NCBI RefSeq assembly: GCF_013344475.1
Contig: NZ_JABUOU010000003.1
Span: 62,001 to 126,000 of the forward strand
From: Martelella limonii
GTDB taxonomy: Bacteria > Pseudomonadota > Alphaproteobacteria > Rhizobiales > Rhizobiaceae
Direction: 5' to 3'
Length of the DNA stretch: 64,000 bases
Shown here: one piece after another, positions 26,929 to 35,913 of the stretch
Position numbering within the stretch: position 1 is the first letter of the stretch
Layout: the number at the start of each line of letters is the position of its first letter
The notes under the pieces: generated by a model
Told to the model about the DNA's origin: nothing
Seen by the model: only the letters and a program-made list of their open reading frames with translations
Database searches by the model: none
Translations under genes and position numbers: made by a program

Positions 26929-28145
26929 AGGAAGGACCTTCCATTGTTGAAGGGCGCAAGACCCAGGTGCGTGGCAATGCTCTGGGCGATGTCGGCGAAG
27001 GTATCGCGCACGCCGAGGGAACCGGGTACAATGCCCGGGCCGAAGACCAGAACCGGCACACGCTCCCTCGTATGGTCGGATCCTCGCCAGGTGGGATCGC
27101 AGCCGTGATCGGCCGTCAGCACCACCACGTCGCCGGGCCGCAGTCTTTCGGCAATATCGTGAATGCGGGCATCGAAGGCTTCGAGCGCTGCGGCATAGCC
27201 CGGCACATCGCGCCGGTGCCCGTAAAGCATGTCGAAATCGACCAGGTTGGTGAAGACGAGATCGCCGCTGCGGGCCTCCCCGATCGCCTTCAGACTGGCA
27301 TCGACCAGCGCCGCATTGCCATCGCCCTTGTAGAGTTTGGTGACGCCCTTGCCGGCGAAGATATCCGAGATCTTGCCGACCGCGTGCACGCTTCCGCCCG
27401 CCTCTTCCACCCGGTCAAGCAGCGTCGGCTCCGGCGGCTCGATCGAGAAGTCGCGCCGGTTTGCGGTCCGCTTGAAGGTCTCGGCAGTCTCGCCGGTAAA
27501 GGGGCGGGCGATGACCCGGCCGATATTGAGGTCATAAGTCAGTTCGCGCACCACGGCGCAAAGCTTCATCAGCCTGTCGAGGCCGAAATGATATTCATGT
27601 GCGGCGATCTGGAACACGCTGTCGGTCGAGGTGTAGAAGATCGGCTTGCGCGTCCAGACATGCTCCTGTCCGAAACGCTTGATGATCTCGGTGCCAGACG
27701 CGTGGCAATTGCCGAGACTGCCGGGAATGTCGGCCTCGCGGTAGATTGTCGCAAGCAGATCCTCAGGGAAGCAGTTCTCGCCATCCGCGAAATAGCCCCA
27801 GTCGAACATAACGGGCGTGCCCGCGATCTCCCAGTGACCCGAAGGCGTGTCCTTGCCGCGCGACACCTCGCTTGCCGCACCGTATAGACCAAGCGGACGT
27901 TCGGGCGGCGTCATGCCTGCAGCTGCGTTGCCAGTCGCCAGCCTTGCCGCATCCAGAAGTCCTAGGGCGGCCATGTTGGGAAGCGCCAGCGGACCGGATC
28001 TGAGCCCGTCCCTGTCGCCAAGGCCTGCTGCACAGAACTCTGCGATATGGCCGAGGGTATCGGCGCCGAGATCGCCATAGGCGCGGGCATCCGGCGCACC
28101 GCCAATGCCGAAGGAATCGAGGACGTAAAGAAAGGCACGCGCCAT
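26925..28145 (-). CDS. deoB: Phosphopentomutase
   Basis: This 406-residue enzyme converts (deoxy)ribose 1-phosphate to the 5-phosphate. It is an alkaline-phosphatase-fold enzyme with a di-manganese site. [20 protein letters not shown] carries the first metal Asp, [13 protein letters not shown] holds the phosphorylated Thr, and [19 protein letters not shown] holds the other metal ligands. The ATG at 28145 has GGAAG in front. The gene leads the deoB-add-upp series on the minus strand. Confidence 0.96.
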   Translation of the reverse strand: MARAFLYVLDSFGIGGAPDARAYGDLGADTLGHIAEFCAAGLGDRDGLRSGPLALPNMAALGLLDAARLATGNAAAGMTPPERPLGLYGAASEVSRGKDTPSGHWEIAGTPVMFDWGYFADGENCFPEDLLATIYREADIPGSLGNCHASGTEIIKRFGQEHVWTRKPIFYTSTDSVFQIAAHEYHFGLDRLMKLCAVVRELTYDLNIGRVIARPFTGETAETFKRTANRRDFSIEPPEPTLLDRVEEAGGSVHAVGKISDIFAGKGVTKLYKGDGNAALVDASLKAIGEARSGDLVFTNLVDFDMLYGHRRDVPGYAAALEAFDARIHDIAERLRPGDVVVLTADHGCDPTWRGSDHTRERVPVLVFGPGIVPGSLGVRDTFADIAQSIATHLGLAPFNNGRSFL

Positions 28146-28305
28146 GAAATACTTCCGATAAAAATGGGTTCGTCTGTCTAGCGCCTGCCTTCCCTCTTGG
28201 CAAACCACAAGCTTCTTCAAGGGTATGCGGGAACACTTTCAAGCTTTCAAGAGTTTTACAGAACAGTAACCATGTCTGTTAACGCCGCAAGAAGGCAAAC
28301 CAACG

Positions 28306-28476
28306 ATGATGACAGTCACCGAAGCAGCCCAAGCAAGAACTGTCATGCAACACCGATCCTTACGCCGTTCGAACACTTTCGGCCACAGTGCGGAATTCGC
28401 GCTGATCGCCGGCGTCGTCCTTGCGGCCATCCTCGCCGTCGGTTTTGCAACGTTCCAGTTCTATTCGGCGATCTGA
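28306..28476 (+). CDS. Short pilin-like peptide (Flp/TadE-like), tentative
   Basis: This is a 56-residue open frame. It has a basic head (RTVMQHRSLRRSNTFGHS) and a single hydrophobic segment AEFALIAGVVLAAILAVGF ending YSAI. The Gly-HSA-Glu-Phe junction resembles the G...EY/EF prepilin motif of Flp or TadE pilins, although only three residues separate Gly and Glu instead of four. GAAGG lies about 11 bases before the start. No other tad or pilus gene is nearby, so this could be an orphan pilin or a chance frame. Its end overlaps the end of the sulfotransferase gene. Confidence 0.4.
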   Translation: MMTVTEAAQARTVMQHRSLRRSNTFGHSAEFALIAGVVLAAILAVGFATFQFYSAI

Positions 28477-29222
28477 GCCCTCAGCCTTACCGCCCAGTCG
28501 TCGTTGATATCGTCTGCGATCTTCTTCACAACCGGCGAAACCCGATCGGCAGCACTGCCATCAAGCCCGAGCGCCAGCAATACGTCCCGCAGCGTGCCGC
28601 GCGGGTCTAGCGAGAGGCGATCATAGTCAAGCCGCAGCGGCGCGATCCCTTCCCTTGCAAACCAGTCCTCCCATTGGCGCTCGTAATTAACCATGGTGTC
28701 GTACCATGCCTGAAGCGCTTTACCGTCATAGACCGGATCGCGATGGTTCCCGAGGCGTTCGATCTCGGTGCCATCCGGCGCCACATGCCAGAGCCCGGTC
28801 TGCTCCGCCTTCACGCATGAGACCGCCTGGGCCACCTTGTCGGTGCGCGTCAGATGAATGATGCGCGTCGGCCCGAATCGGGCTTCAATTCGGGCCATGT
28901 CTGAAAAAAGGCCGGTATGAAGCTCTGCCAGCCGCTCCATGAAGTAAGGAAAGCTGCCGCACTGAAGGCGCAGCCCGAACATCCCCGTGCCTGCAGTACC
29001 GGTGGCGACTGCCGCGTCGAAGACGCGCGTAAGCCTTGCCGCCGCGTCTTCTCCCTCACCCGACGTCACCCCATGGCTCTTCATCCATGCCTCAACGGAG
29101 GGGCGGTGAAAATGCGAATCTGGCGCGCCGCTGATGCCGGTCGCAGAGAGCATCCTGCAAAGCAGCGTGCTGCCGCTGCGGGGCGAGGTGCAGATGATGT
29201 AGGATCTGTAGGGGCTTGCCAT
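28461..29222 (-). CDS. Stf0-family sulfotransferase
   Basis: This 253-residue protein starts MASPYRSYIICTSPRSGSTLLC, whose TSPRSGST forms the 5-prime-phosphosulfate loop of PAPS-dependent sulfotransferases. IIHLTRTDKVAQAVSCVKAEQTG is the 3-prime-phosphate-binding region of the Stf0 type (trehalose 2-sulfotransferase and LpsS-like enzymes). The acceptor in rhizobia is often a surface carbohydrate or lipid. No sulfate activation genes are in the window. Confidence 0.87.
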   Translation of the reverse strand: MASPYRSYIICTSPRSGSTLLCRMLSATGISGAPDSHFHRPSVEAWMKSHGVTSGEGEDAAARLTRVFDAAVATGTAGTGMFGLRLQCGSFPYFMERLAELHTGLFSDMARIEARFGPTRIIHLTRTDKVAQAVSCVKAEQTGLWHVAPDGTEIERLGNHRDPVYDGKALQAWYDTMVNYERQWEDWFAREGIAPLRLDYDRLSLDPRGTLRDVLLALGLDGSAADRVSPVVKKIADDINDDWAVRLRAQIAE

Positions 29223-29288
29223 CGGTGTCTCCGACCATCTCTCCGACCGTGTCCCTAGCAGAAGACCGGTTGCGGCACCACGGCCTTG

Positions 29289-30521
29289 TCAGCCCGCCGA
29301 AAGCCGCATCAGCGCCGCGAGCATCAGCGTCGCGCCCTTTTCGATGTCGTGCCAATCCGTGTGTTCCTCGGGCGCATGCGATATGCCGTGCCGGCTCGGC
29401 ACGAAGATCATCGCTGAAGGGCAGAGCGTCATCATCGTTTGCGCATCATGGCCGGCGCCAGAGATCATCGGTCGGGCGGCAAGACCGAGGCTGCCTGCTT
29501 CCTCGTGCAGCAGGGCGGCCAGTTCGCGGTCGAAGGCGACCGGTGGGATGAAGCTTTTTTCCTCGATTGCAAAGGCAAGTCCGTGCTTTCCCGAGACCCG
29601 GGCGCAGGTCTCGCCGAAAGCCGCCTGCAGGCCGCGCATCACCTCTTCGGCGGCATCGCGAATGATCACCGAAAACACCGCATCGCCGGGAATGGTATGG
29701 GGATGGTTTGGCGCGAGCTCGACCTTGCCGATGGTGATGCGGGCGATGTCGGAGCCTGATTCGGAAATCAACTGCGGTATGGCGACCGCGATTTCGGCAA
29801 GCCCTGCAAAGGCATCGGCGCGCATATCCATCGGCGTCGTGCCGGAATGATTGGCGGTTCCCCGGAGGCGGACCTGAAGATTGACGATGCCGGTCGCGCC
29901 TTCCGGTAAACCGATCGCGGTGCCCTCACGCTCCAGCACAGGTCCCTGCTCGATATGGAGTTCGAGGAAGGCCTTGACGGATCCCGGCTTGCGGGCCGAA
30001 GCGAGCACGGCATCCGGATCAAGTCCCCCGGCGCGCATCGCGTCCTTCAACGTCACGCCATCGGCATCGGCGGCGTGATCAAGCCAGTCACGGGTCACGA
30101 GCCCGGCGATCGCCTGCGATCCGAGCATTCCCCCGAAACGCCCCTCCTCCTCGCTGGTGGCAACGATCTCGATCGGGAAGGCGGGCCGGATGCCGGCATC
30201 TTTCATCGCTCGCACGCATTCGAGCGCCACGGCAACGCCGAGCGCGCCATCAAAGGCGCCGCCGTTTGCAACGGTGTCGAGGTGGGAGCCGGCCATGATC
30301 GAAGGTGCATCCGCCGCGCCGTAGCGGCCGAAGACGGAATTGGCGCCGTCGCGGGTAACCGTCAGCCCATCCGCCCGCATCTCCGCTGCGAACCAGTCGC
30401 GCACAGCCATGTCGGCATCGCTGAAGCCGATGCGGTTGAAGCCGCCGGTCTCAAGACGCCCGAAAGCATTGATGCCATTGAGAAGCGACCGCAGCCGCTC
30501 CATGTTGACGACGGGTTTCAT
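29289..30521 (-). CDS. Zn-dependent amidohydrolase of the hydantoinase/carbamoylase family (M20)
   Basis: This 410-residue protein has MAGSHLDTVANGGAFDGALGV and EIVATSEEEGRFGG, which carry the His, Asp and Glu ligands of the di-zinc site in N-carbamoyl-amino-acid amidases and ureidoglycolate hydrolase-type enzymes. The dimerisation region has LRGTANHSGTTPMDMR, and the end has GAGHDAQ and SRHGISHAPEE. I used the ATG at 30521; the codon before it is TTG. AGGAGG lies just upstream. An AT-rich palindrome sits in its promoter region. Candidate substrates are N-carbamoyl amino acids or ureido compounds. Confidence 0.88.
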   Translation of the reverse strand: MKPVVNMERLRSLLNGINAFGRLETGGFNRIGFSDADMAVRDWFAAEMRADGLTVTRDGANSVFGRYGAADAPSIMAGSHLDTVANGGAFDGALGVAVALECVRAMKDAGIRPAFPIEIVATSEEEGRFGGMLGSQAIAGLVTRDWLDHAADADGVTLKDAMRAGGLDPDAVLASARKPGSVKAFLELHIEQGPVLEREGTAIGLPEGATGIVNLQVRLRGTANHSGTTPMDMRADAFAGLAEIAVAIPQLISESGSDIARITIGKVELAPNHPHTIPGDAVFSVIIRDAAEEVMRGLQAAFGETCARVSGKHGLAFAIEEKSFIPPVAFDRELAALLHEEAGSLGLAARPMISGAGHDAQTMMTLCPSAMIFVPSRHGISHAPEEHTDWHDIEKGATLMLAALMRLSAG

Positions 30522-30541
30522 CAAGCCCCTCCTTCTGAGGA

Positions 30542-30591
30542 TAATTTATTATTATAAATATGCTTCCGTCGCAAATTTTTATAATAAATTA
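30542..30591. promoter_or_regulatory. AT-rich imperfect palindrome, likely operator or promoter
   Basis: TAATTTATTATTATAAA (30542-30558) and TTTATAATAAATTA (30578-30591) are inverted copies that differ by one three-base insertion. The whole 50 bases are strongly AT-rich against GC-rich flanks. The element ends 8 bases before gbcB stops and starts 21 bases upstream of the amidohydrolase ATG. It fits an operator for the amidohydrolase gene; no regulator gene is adjacent. Confidence 0.5.
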
Positions 30592-30599
30592 CCGAGGTG

Positions 30600-31685
30600 T
30601 CAGGCTTCGACTTCCACATCCGTCAGCGGACGGGAACAGCAAGCAAGGATATAACCCTCCTCGATCTCGTCATCGAGAATGCCGCCATTATGCTGCATGT
30701 CGACCTTGCCGGACTTGCAGAATGTGCGGCAGGTGCCGCAGATGCCGCTTTCGCAGGCGGCGGGAATGCGCACGCCGGCGCTGCGCGCAGTCTGGAGGAT
30801 CGTGAAGCCCGGCGGCACCTCCGCCTTCACCCCGGATTCCGCAAATTCGATCACCAGCCGCTTGTCGTCGTCCGGACTATCGCCGATAACCACGGTCGGC
30901 GGCGGGGCTTCCGGCTTGAACGTTTCCTGGAAGTAGTTGTTCTCCATGTCGAAGCTGGAGCTCTGCAGCGATTCCCTGACCGTTGCCATGAACGGATCAG
31001 GACCGCAGCAGAACACCCGGCGCTCCATGAAGTCCGGCACCAGCAGCGCGATCTTGGCACGGTCGATAAAGCCCTTCAGCCCCGACCAGAGCTGGGTGCG
31101 TTCAATCTCGGTCACGATGAAGCCGAGATTGAAGAACGGCATGTAGCGCGCCTTGTACTCCAGCTCCCACCGAAAGATGATGTCGTTCGGAGATCGGGCG
31201 CAATGGATGAAGGCGATATCGGTATCGGGATCGCGGTCGCCGAGATCGCGCGTCATCGACATCATCGGCGTGATGCCGGAACCCGCCGAGATGAACAGAT
31301 ATTTGTCCGCCGGCTTGGTGACGTATGAAAAATCACCGAGCGGACCGATCGCCTTCAGCTTCATGCCGGGATGCAGGTTCTCGAACATCCAGCGCGTGCC
31401 GATGCTGTCCTTCTGGGCCTTGACCGTGACGGCGATGGTAAAGGGCCGGGTCGGGCTCGAGGAGATGGTGTAGGTGCGAAGAACCGGTTCCGGCCCGACC
31501 GGCAGCTCAAGCGTGATGTACTGACCCGGCATGTAGCGGAACCAGATGTTTTCCTCTTCCGCCTTGAAGGTGAAGGTCATCACATCCGGTGCTTCCGGCG
31601 TCCAGGCCACGCATTCGAGCATATGCTCGCGGCCATTCCACGGCACCATCTCGTCGATATGCTTGAAGGGCTTCGCTTTCGCCAT
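30600..31685 (-). CDS. gbcB: Flavin/2Fe-2S reductase of a Rieske oxygenase (GbcB-like)
   Basis: This 361-residue electron-transfer protein has an FAD domain (RYMPGQYITLEL and RTYTISSSP), an NAD domain (ISAGSGITPMMSM and FCCGPDPFM) and a C-terminal plant-type ferredoxin domain with CESGICGTCRTFC and a distal Cys in LACCSRP. That is the order found in GbcB and Stc4-type reductases. It starts one base after the gbcA stop, so the two are coupled. It should pass electrons from NADH to the oxygenase. The end lies next to the AT-rich palindrome. Confidence 0.88.
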   Translation of the reverse strand: MAKAKPFKHIDEMVPWNGREHMLECVAWTPEAPDVMTFTFKAEEENIWFRYMPGQYITLELPVGPEPVLRTYTISSSPTRPFTIAVTVKAQKDSIGTRWMFENLHPGMKLKAIGPLGDFSYVTKPADKYLFISAGSGITPMMSMTRDLGDRDPDTDIAFIHCARSPNDIIFRWELEYKARYMPFFNLGFIVTEIERTQLWSGLKGFIDRAKIALLVPDFMERRVFCCGPDPFMATVRESLQSSSFDMENNYFQETFKPEAPPPTVVIGDSPDDDKRLVIEFAESGVKAEVPPGFTILQTARSAGVRIPAACESGICGTCRTFCKSGKVDMQHNGGILDDEIEEGYILACCSRPLTDVEVEA

Positions 31686-31686
31686 G

Positions 31687-32931
31687 TCAGGCAACGATCG
31701 ACAGCGGCGAGGCCTTGTCGGAAAGGCGCGAAATCGAGGTGTTCGCATACCATTCGACGAACTGCATCACCCCGCCTTCATCCTCGGCGCAGTAAGGGCC
31801 GGGCTCATAGGCGGGCGAGCGGATGCCGCGGGCATTCTCCTCGACGATCTGGCGGTCCTGATCATTGGTGAATTTCCACACATGGGTGAGTTCCTCGAGA
31901 TCATAGTCGATCCCCTCGACCGCGTCCTTCGGCACCATCCAGGTGGTGGTGACTTCGGTCTCTTCCGGCCCCAGCGGCAGCACGCGGAAGGAGATGGCGT
32001 GGTCGCCCAGAAAATGGTTCCAGGTGGTCGGGTAATGAAACAGCAGCAGCGCGCCGATGCCGGCGGCTGTGGTCTTCGGACCCATCGGCCGCTTCACCGC
32101 GCGCTGGCCCGACATGGTGTAGCTTTCCGCGCCCTGGATCAGCGGCATGCGCGTGATGCGGAACTGGCCATCCGGGGCAATGAAAAACTTCGCCTCCAGT
32201 CCCGCCGCCTCGCAATGGGCCCAGTGCGCCTGGATTTCCGGATCATCGGCCATGCCCTGCACGCCGGTGACGGAGGCGGCTTCCGGATAGGTGCGGCAGA
32301 GTTCCGGATGGTTGGCCGCGCAATGATAGCATTCGCGGTTGTTTTCCCAGACGAGCTTCCAGTTGCCCTTCTCCACGATCGAGGATTTGAAGGCGACCTT
32401 GGTTTCCGGAATATTGTGCGGCGCGAGATAGGGCGCGATTTTTTCCCGCAGCGGCGCAATATCGGGCGCGTTTTCGGCAAGACAGATGAAGATATAGCCT
32501 TCGATGCTCTCGCAATGCACAGGCTTCAGCCCATATTGCGCCTTGTCGAAATCCTCGCCCATATGGCGGACATATTGCAGCGAACCGTCGAGATCATAGG
32601 TCCACTGGTGATAGGGGCAGACGAGCTTGGCGGTTGTGCCCTTCTCCGACGAGCAGACCCGCGAACCGCGATGACGGCAGGAGTTGTGCAGCGCCCGGAT
32701 GACCTTGTCGCGGCCGCGCGTCAGCACCACCGAATAATCCCCGATCTGGATCGTCAGATAATTGCCCGGACGCGGCAACTCGCAGTCATGGGCGACGAAC
32801 AGCCAGTCGCGGTAGTAGAAGTTTTCCATGTCGACGCGGAAATAATCCGGATCGGTGTAAAACGGCTGGGAAAGCGTGAAGCCGTCACGGCGGTTCTGCA
32901 GCGCGTGCAGCATTTTCTGGCGTATCGTCAT
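31687..32931 (-). CDS. gbcA: Rieske oxygenase of the betaine-demethylase type (GbcA/Stc2-like)
   Basis: This is a 414-residue oxygenase subunit. The Rieske site is Cys85-x-His87 and Cys105-x2-His108 (CRHRG and CPYHQ). The mononuclear iron region is WENNRECYHCAANHPELC. The C-terminal MFQFVEWY-like end reads GVMQFVEWYANTS. The blocks EKGNWKLVWENNREC and FHYPTTWNHFL are shared with glycine betaine and proline betaine (stachydrine) demethylases. Which betaine is used cannot be decided by eye. It is coupled to the reductase gene; a RidA-like gene lies upstream on the same strand. Confidence 0.85.
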   Translation of the reverse strand: MTIRQKMLHALQNRRDGFTLSQPFYTDPDYFRVDMENFYYRDWLFVAHDCELPRPGNYLTIQIGDYSVVLTRGRDKVIRALHNSCRHRGSRVCSSEKGTTAKLVCPYHQWTYDLDGSLQYVRHMGEDFDKAQYGLKPVHCESIEGYIFICLAENAPDIAPLREKIAPYLAPHNIPETKVAFKSSIVEKGNWKLVWENNRECYHCAANHPELCRTYPEAASVTGVQGMADDPEIQAHWAHCEAAGLEAKFFIAPDGQFRITRMPLIQGAESYTMSGQRAVKRPMGPKTTAAGIGALLLFHYPTTWNHFLGDHAISFRVLPLGPEETEVTTTWMVPKDAVEGIDYDLEELTHVWKFTNDQDRQIVEENARGIRSPAYEPGPYCAEDEGGVMQFVEWYANTSISRLSDKASPLSIVA

Positions 32932-33047
32932 GGCGGCCTCCGGGGCGAAGACGTGCGGTATGGCTCATTTAATCACCAGCCCCCGCCCGCATGCATTCCA
33001 ATCACGACATGACTTTCGGAAAAGACGACACGTCTGCCGTGCACGCA

Positions 33048-33416
33048 TCAGGCGCGGGCAAGCGCCGTCACCTCGATTTCGATCCGGTATTTCGGATCGA
33101 TCAGACCGCATTCAAGCATGGTCGCCGCTGGCGGATTGGCGCCGAAGGTTTCGGAAAGAAGCGGCCAGCAGGCCTCGAAGTCGGACGCTTTCGGAAGATA
33201 ATAGGTGACCCGCACGACATCGTCGAAGCCCGAGCCCGCCTCGAACAGCGCCATCTCGATCGCGGCAAGGGCCGAGCGGCACTGGCCGACCACATCGTCG
33301 GGGATGTCCGTCCCCTGCGCGGTCGTGCCGGCGACATGGACGAAGCCGCCCGCGACCACGGCGCGGCAATAGCCGATCCTTGCCTCATAAATTCCACCCG
33401 AGAATATCCGGCGCAT
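33048..33416 (-). CDS. RidA/YjgF-family protein
   Basis: This 122-residue protein begins MRRIFSGGIYEARIGYCRAVVAGGFVHVAGTTAQG in this frame, which is the RidA fold start. QCRSALAAIEMALFEAGSGFDDVVRVTYYL and IEIEVTALA follow, with the Arg near the active-site cleft in VRVTYYL. Members destroy reactive enamines/imines or act on carbamates. The ATG at 33416 gives the normal family start. It lies 116 bases upstream of the Rieske gene on the same strand, so a shared pathway is credible. Confidence 0.88.
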   Translation of the reverse strand: MRRIFSGGIYEARIGYCRAVVAGGFVHVAGTTAQGTDIPDDVVGQCRSALAAIEMALFEAGSGFDDVVRVTYYLPKASDFEACWPLLSETFGANPPAATMLECGLIDPKYRIEIEVTALARA

Positions 33417-33483
33417 CAGAAAATCCTTTTTTCGAAAGCCCTGTTGTCTTAAACGAGTGTGAAACAGGAAGGGCGGAAAATCC

Positions 33484-34467
33484 ATGGCGCGGATCATCGA
33501 CATCAGCCGGGACGAGAACCTGGCGCTGGCCGAGGGCCGGCGCTTGCTGGTTGCAGGCGAGCTGGTCGCCATTCCGACGGAAACCGTCTACGGTCTGGCG
33601 GGCGACGCGACCGATGGCGCGGCGATCCAGAAGATTTATGCCGCCAAGAACCGGCCCGCCTTCAATCCCCTGATCTGCCATATGGCCGATCTTGCCATGG
33701 CCGAGCGCTATGCCGACTTTTCCCCGCTTGCGCGTGAACTCGCAGAGGCCTTCTGGCCCGGTCCGCTGACGCTGGTTTTGCCGCTGAAACCGGATGCCGG
33801 GATCGCGCCAGCGGCAACGGCCGGCCTCAGGACCGTCGCCGTCAGGGTGCCGCGCGGCTTTGCCGGTAGGTTGATTGCCGAAGCCGACCGCCCGCTGGCA
33901 GCGCCGAGCGCCAACCGCTCCGGCAGGCTGAGCCCGACCACGGCGCAGCATGTCGAGGCCGATCTCGGCGACCGGCTGGAGCTGATCATCGACGCAGGTC
34001 CCTCGATCGTCGGCGTGGAATCGACCATTTTGAAGGTCGAGGACGACACCATCACGCTTCTCCGGCCCGGCGGCATTCCGGCGGAGGCCGTCGAGCGCCT
34101 GACAGGCTTCGACATTGTGCGACCGGCCATGTCTGGCGCGATCGAAGCCCCCGGCATGATGGCATCGCATTACGCCCCGGACGCGGCCGTCAGGCTCAAC
34201 GCGACCCATGTCGAACCCGGAGAGGCGCTGATCCTGTTCGGCGCGCCTGAGGTCGGCAATGCGGAAGGCGCCCACGTCACCCTGCAGCTTTCCGAAACGG
34301 GTGACACCGCCGAAGCCGCAAGCAGGCTTTACGACGTGATGAAGCAGGCCGATCAGAGCGGCGCCACCTCCATAGCCGTAACGCCGATCCCCCATGATGG
34401 CATCGGCGAGGCGATCAACGACCGCCTTGCCCGCGCTGCCGCCCCGCGCCCCGAGGACAATGCCTGA
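33484..34467 (+). CDS. tsaC: Threonylcarbamoyl-AMP synthase (Sua5/TsaC)
   Basis: This 327-residue Sua5-type enzyme makes L-threonylcarbamoyladenylate for t6A37 in tRNA. The YrdC domain has VAIPTETVYGLAGDA, KNRPAFNPLICH and RPLAAPSANRSGRLSPT. The longer C-terminal Sua5 domain follows the APGMMASHYAP linker, so it is Sua5-like rather than the short TsaC type. The ATG follows a 67-base divergent gap with ridA. The next gene starts immediately after the stop. Confidence 0.94.
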   Translation: MARIIDISRDENLALAEGRRLLVAGELVAIPTETVYGLAGDATDGAAIQKIYAAKNRPAFNPLICHMADLAMAERYADFSPLARELAEAFWPGPLTLVLPLKPDAGIAPAATAGLRTVAVRVPRGFAGRLIAEADRPLAAPSANRSGRLSPTTAQHVEADLGDRLELIIDAGPSIVGVESTILKVEDDTITLLRPGGIPAEAVERLTGFDIVRPAMSGAIEAPGMMASHYAPDAAVRLNATHVEPGEALILFGAPEVGNAEGAHVTLQLSETGDTAEAASRLYDVMKQADQSGATSIAVTPIPHDGIGEAINDRLARAAAPRPEDNA

Positions 34468-35892
34468 ATGACCGGACCTTCCGCTGACCTGATCGCCCGT
34501 TTCTCAGCCATTGTCGGCGCGCGCCATGCGCTGACCGAAGCAAGCGACATCGCCCCCTTCCTCATCGAAACCCGCGGCCTTTACCACGGCAAGACATCGC
34601 TGGTGCTGAAGCCCGGTTCGACGGAAGAGGTGTCGGCGATCCTGAAGCTTGCGAGCGAAACCGGCACGCCGGTGGTCCCGGCGAGCGGACGCACCGGCCA
34701 TGTCGGCGGCGCGGTTCCGCGCGAGGCGGGCACCGATATCGTGCTGTCGATGGAGCGGATGACGGCGATCCGCAAGGTCGATGCCTCCGGCAATTTCATG
34801 GTGGTCGATGGCGGCGTGATCCTTGCCGACGTGCACAAGGCGGCGGCAGAGGTCGACCGGCTGTTTCCGCTCTCGCTCGGCTCCGAAGGATCGGCGCGGA
34901 TCGGCGGCAATCTTGCGACCAATGCCGGCGGCACGGCGGTGCTTGCCTATGGCAATATGCGCAATCTCTGCCTCGGGCTCGAAGTCGTGCTGCCCACCGG
35001 CGAAATCTGGGACGGCCTTCGATCGCTGAAGAAGGACAATACCGGCTATGATCTGCGCGACCTCTTCATCGGCGCGGAAGGCACGCTCGGCATCATCACC
35101 GGCGCGGTACTGAAGCTGTTCCCGCGTCCGAAGGGGCATCAGGTGGCCTTTGCCGCGGTTTCCTCACCCGAACAGGCGCTTGCCCTGTTCAATCTCTTCG
35201 GCAATCGCTGCGGCGCCGCGCTGACCGGGTTCGAACTCATGGCCGAAATGGCCTTCGCCTTCACCGTGAAGCATACCGATGGCGCGCGCAATCCGCTGTC
35301 GGGCTCCTATCCGTGGTACACGCTGATCGACATATCGACCTTCGACAATCAGGATTCCGCCGACCGGATGATCACCGCCGCGCTGGAGGAAGCCTTCGAG
35401 AAAGGCATCGTCGAAGACGCCGTGATCGCCAAGTCTGAAGCGGAAATCGCAGAACTCTGGCACATGCGCGAAACCATGTCGGAAGCGCAGAAGCCTGAAG
35501 GCGGATCGATCAAGCACGATGTTTCCGTGCCGGTCTCCTCCGTGCCCGCCTTCCTGCATGAGGCGGACGCGGCTGTCATGCGGGCCGTAGCAGGCGCACG
35601 AATCTGCGCGTTCGGGCATATCGGCGACGGCAATATCCACTACAACATCTCGCAGCCGGAAGGCGCGGACAAGGCGGCGTTCCTTGCCCGCTGGGGCGAG
35701 GTCAACGAGATCGTCCACGCGATCGTGCTTGCCCATGGCGGTTCGATTTCCGCAGAACACGGCATCGGCAGGCTGAAGCGCGACGAGCTGGCGCGGATCC
35801 GCCAGCCGATCGAGATCGAAATGATGCAGCGCATCAAGAAGGCATTCGATCCGGCAGGCATCATGAACCCGGACAAGGTTCTGAAGGCCTGA
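34468..35892 (+). CDS. FAD-binding oxidase (GlcD/D-2-hydroxyacid dehydrogenase family)
   Basis: This protein has 474 residues. The FAD_binding_4 domain has PVVPASGRTGHVGGAVP and GSARIGGNLATNAGG, and the C-terminal oxidase domain has GHIGDGNIHYNIS and HGGSISAEHGIGRLKR, which bind FAD and a metal ion. This is the pattern of D-lactate, glycolate and D-2-hydroxyglutarate dehydrogenases. It starts directly after the Sua5 stop. The substrate is unresolved; D-2-hydroxyglutarate is the most common one in this subgroup. Confidence 0.88.
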   Translation: MTGPSADLIARFSAIVGARHALTEASDIAPFLIETRGLYHGKTSLVLKPGSTEEVSAILKLASETGTPVVPASGRTGHVGGAVPREAGTDIVLSMERMTAIRKVDASGNFMVVDGGVILADVHKAAAEVDRLFPLSLGSEGSARIGGNLATNAGGTAVLAYGNMRNLCLGLEVVLPTGEIWDGLRSLKKDNTGYDLRDLFIGAEGTLGIITGAVLKLFPRPKGHQVAFAAVSSPEQALALFNLFGNRCGAALTGFELMAEMAFAFTVKHTDGARNPLSGSYPWYTLIDISTFDNQDSADRMITAALEEAFEKGIVEDAVIAKSEAEIAELWHMRETMSEAQKPEGGSIKHDVSVPVSSVPAFLHEADAAVMRAVAGARICAFGHIGDGNIHYNISQPEGADKAAFLARWGEVNEIVHAIVLAHGGSISAEHGIGRLKRDELARIRQPIEIEMMQRIKKAFDPAGIMNPDKVLKA

Positions 35893-35913
35893 CATGCACA
35901 TGACCGGACCACA

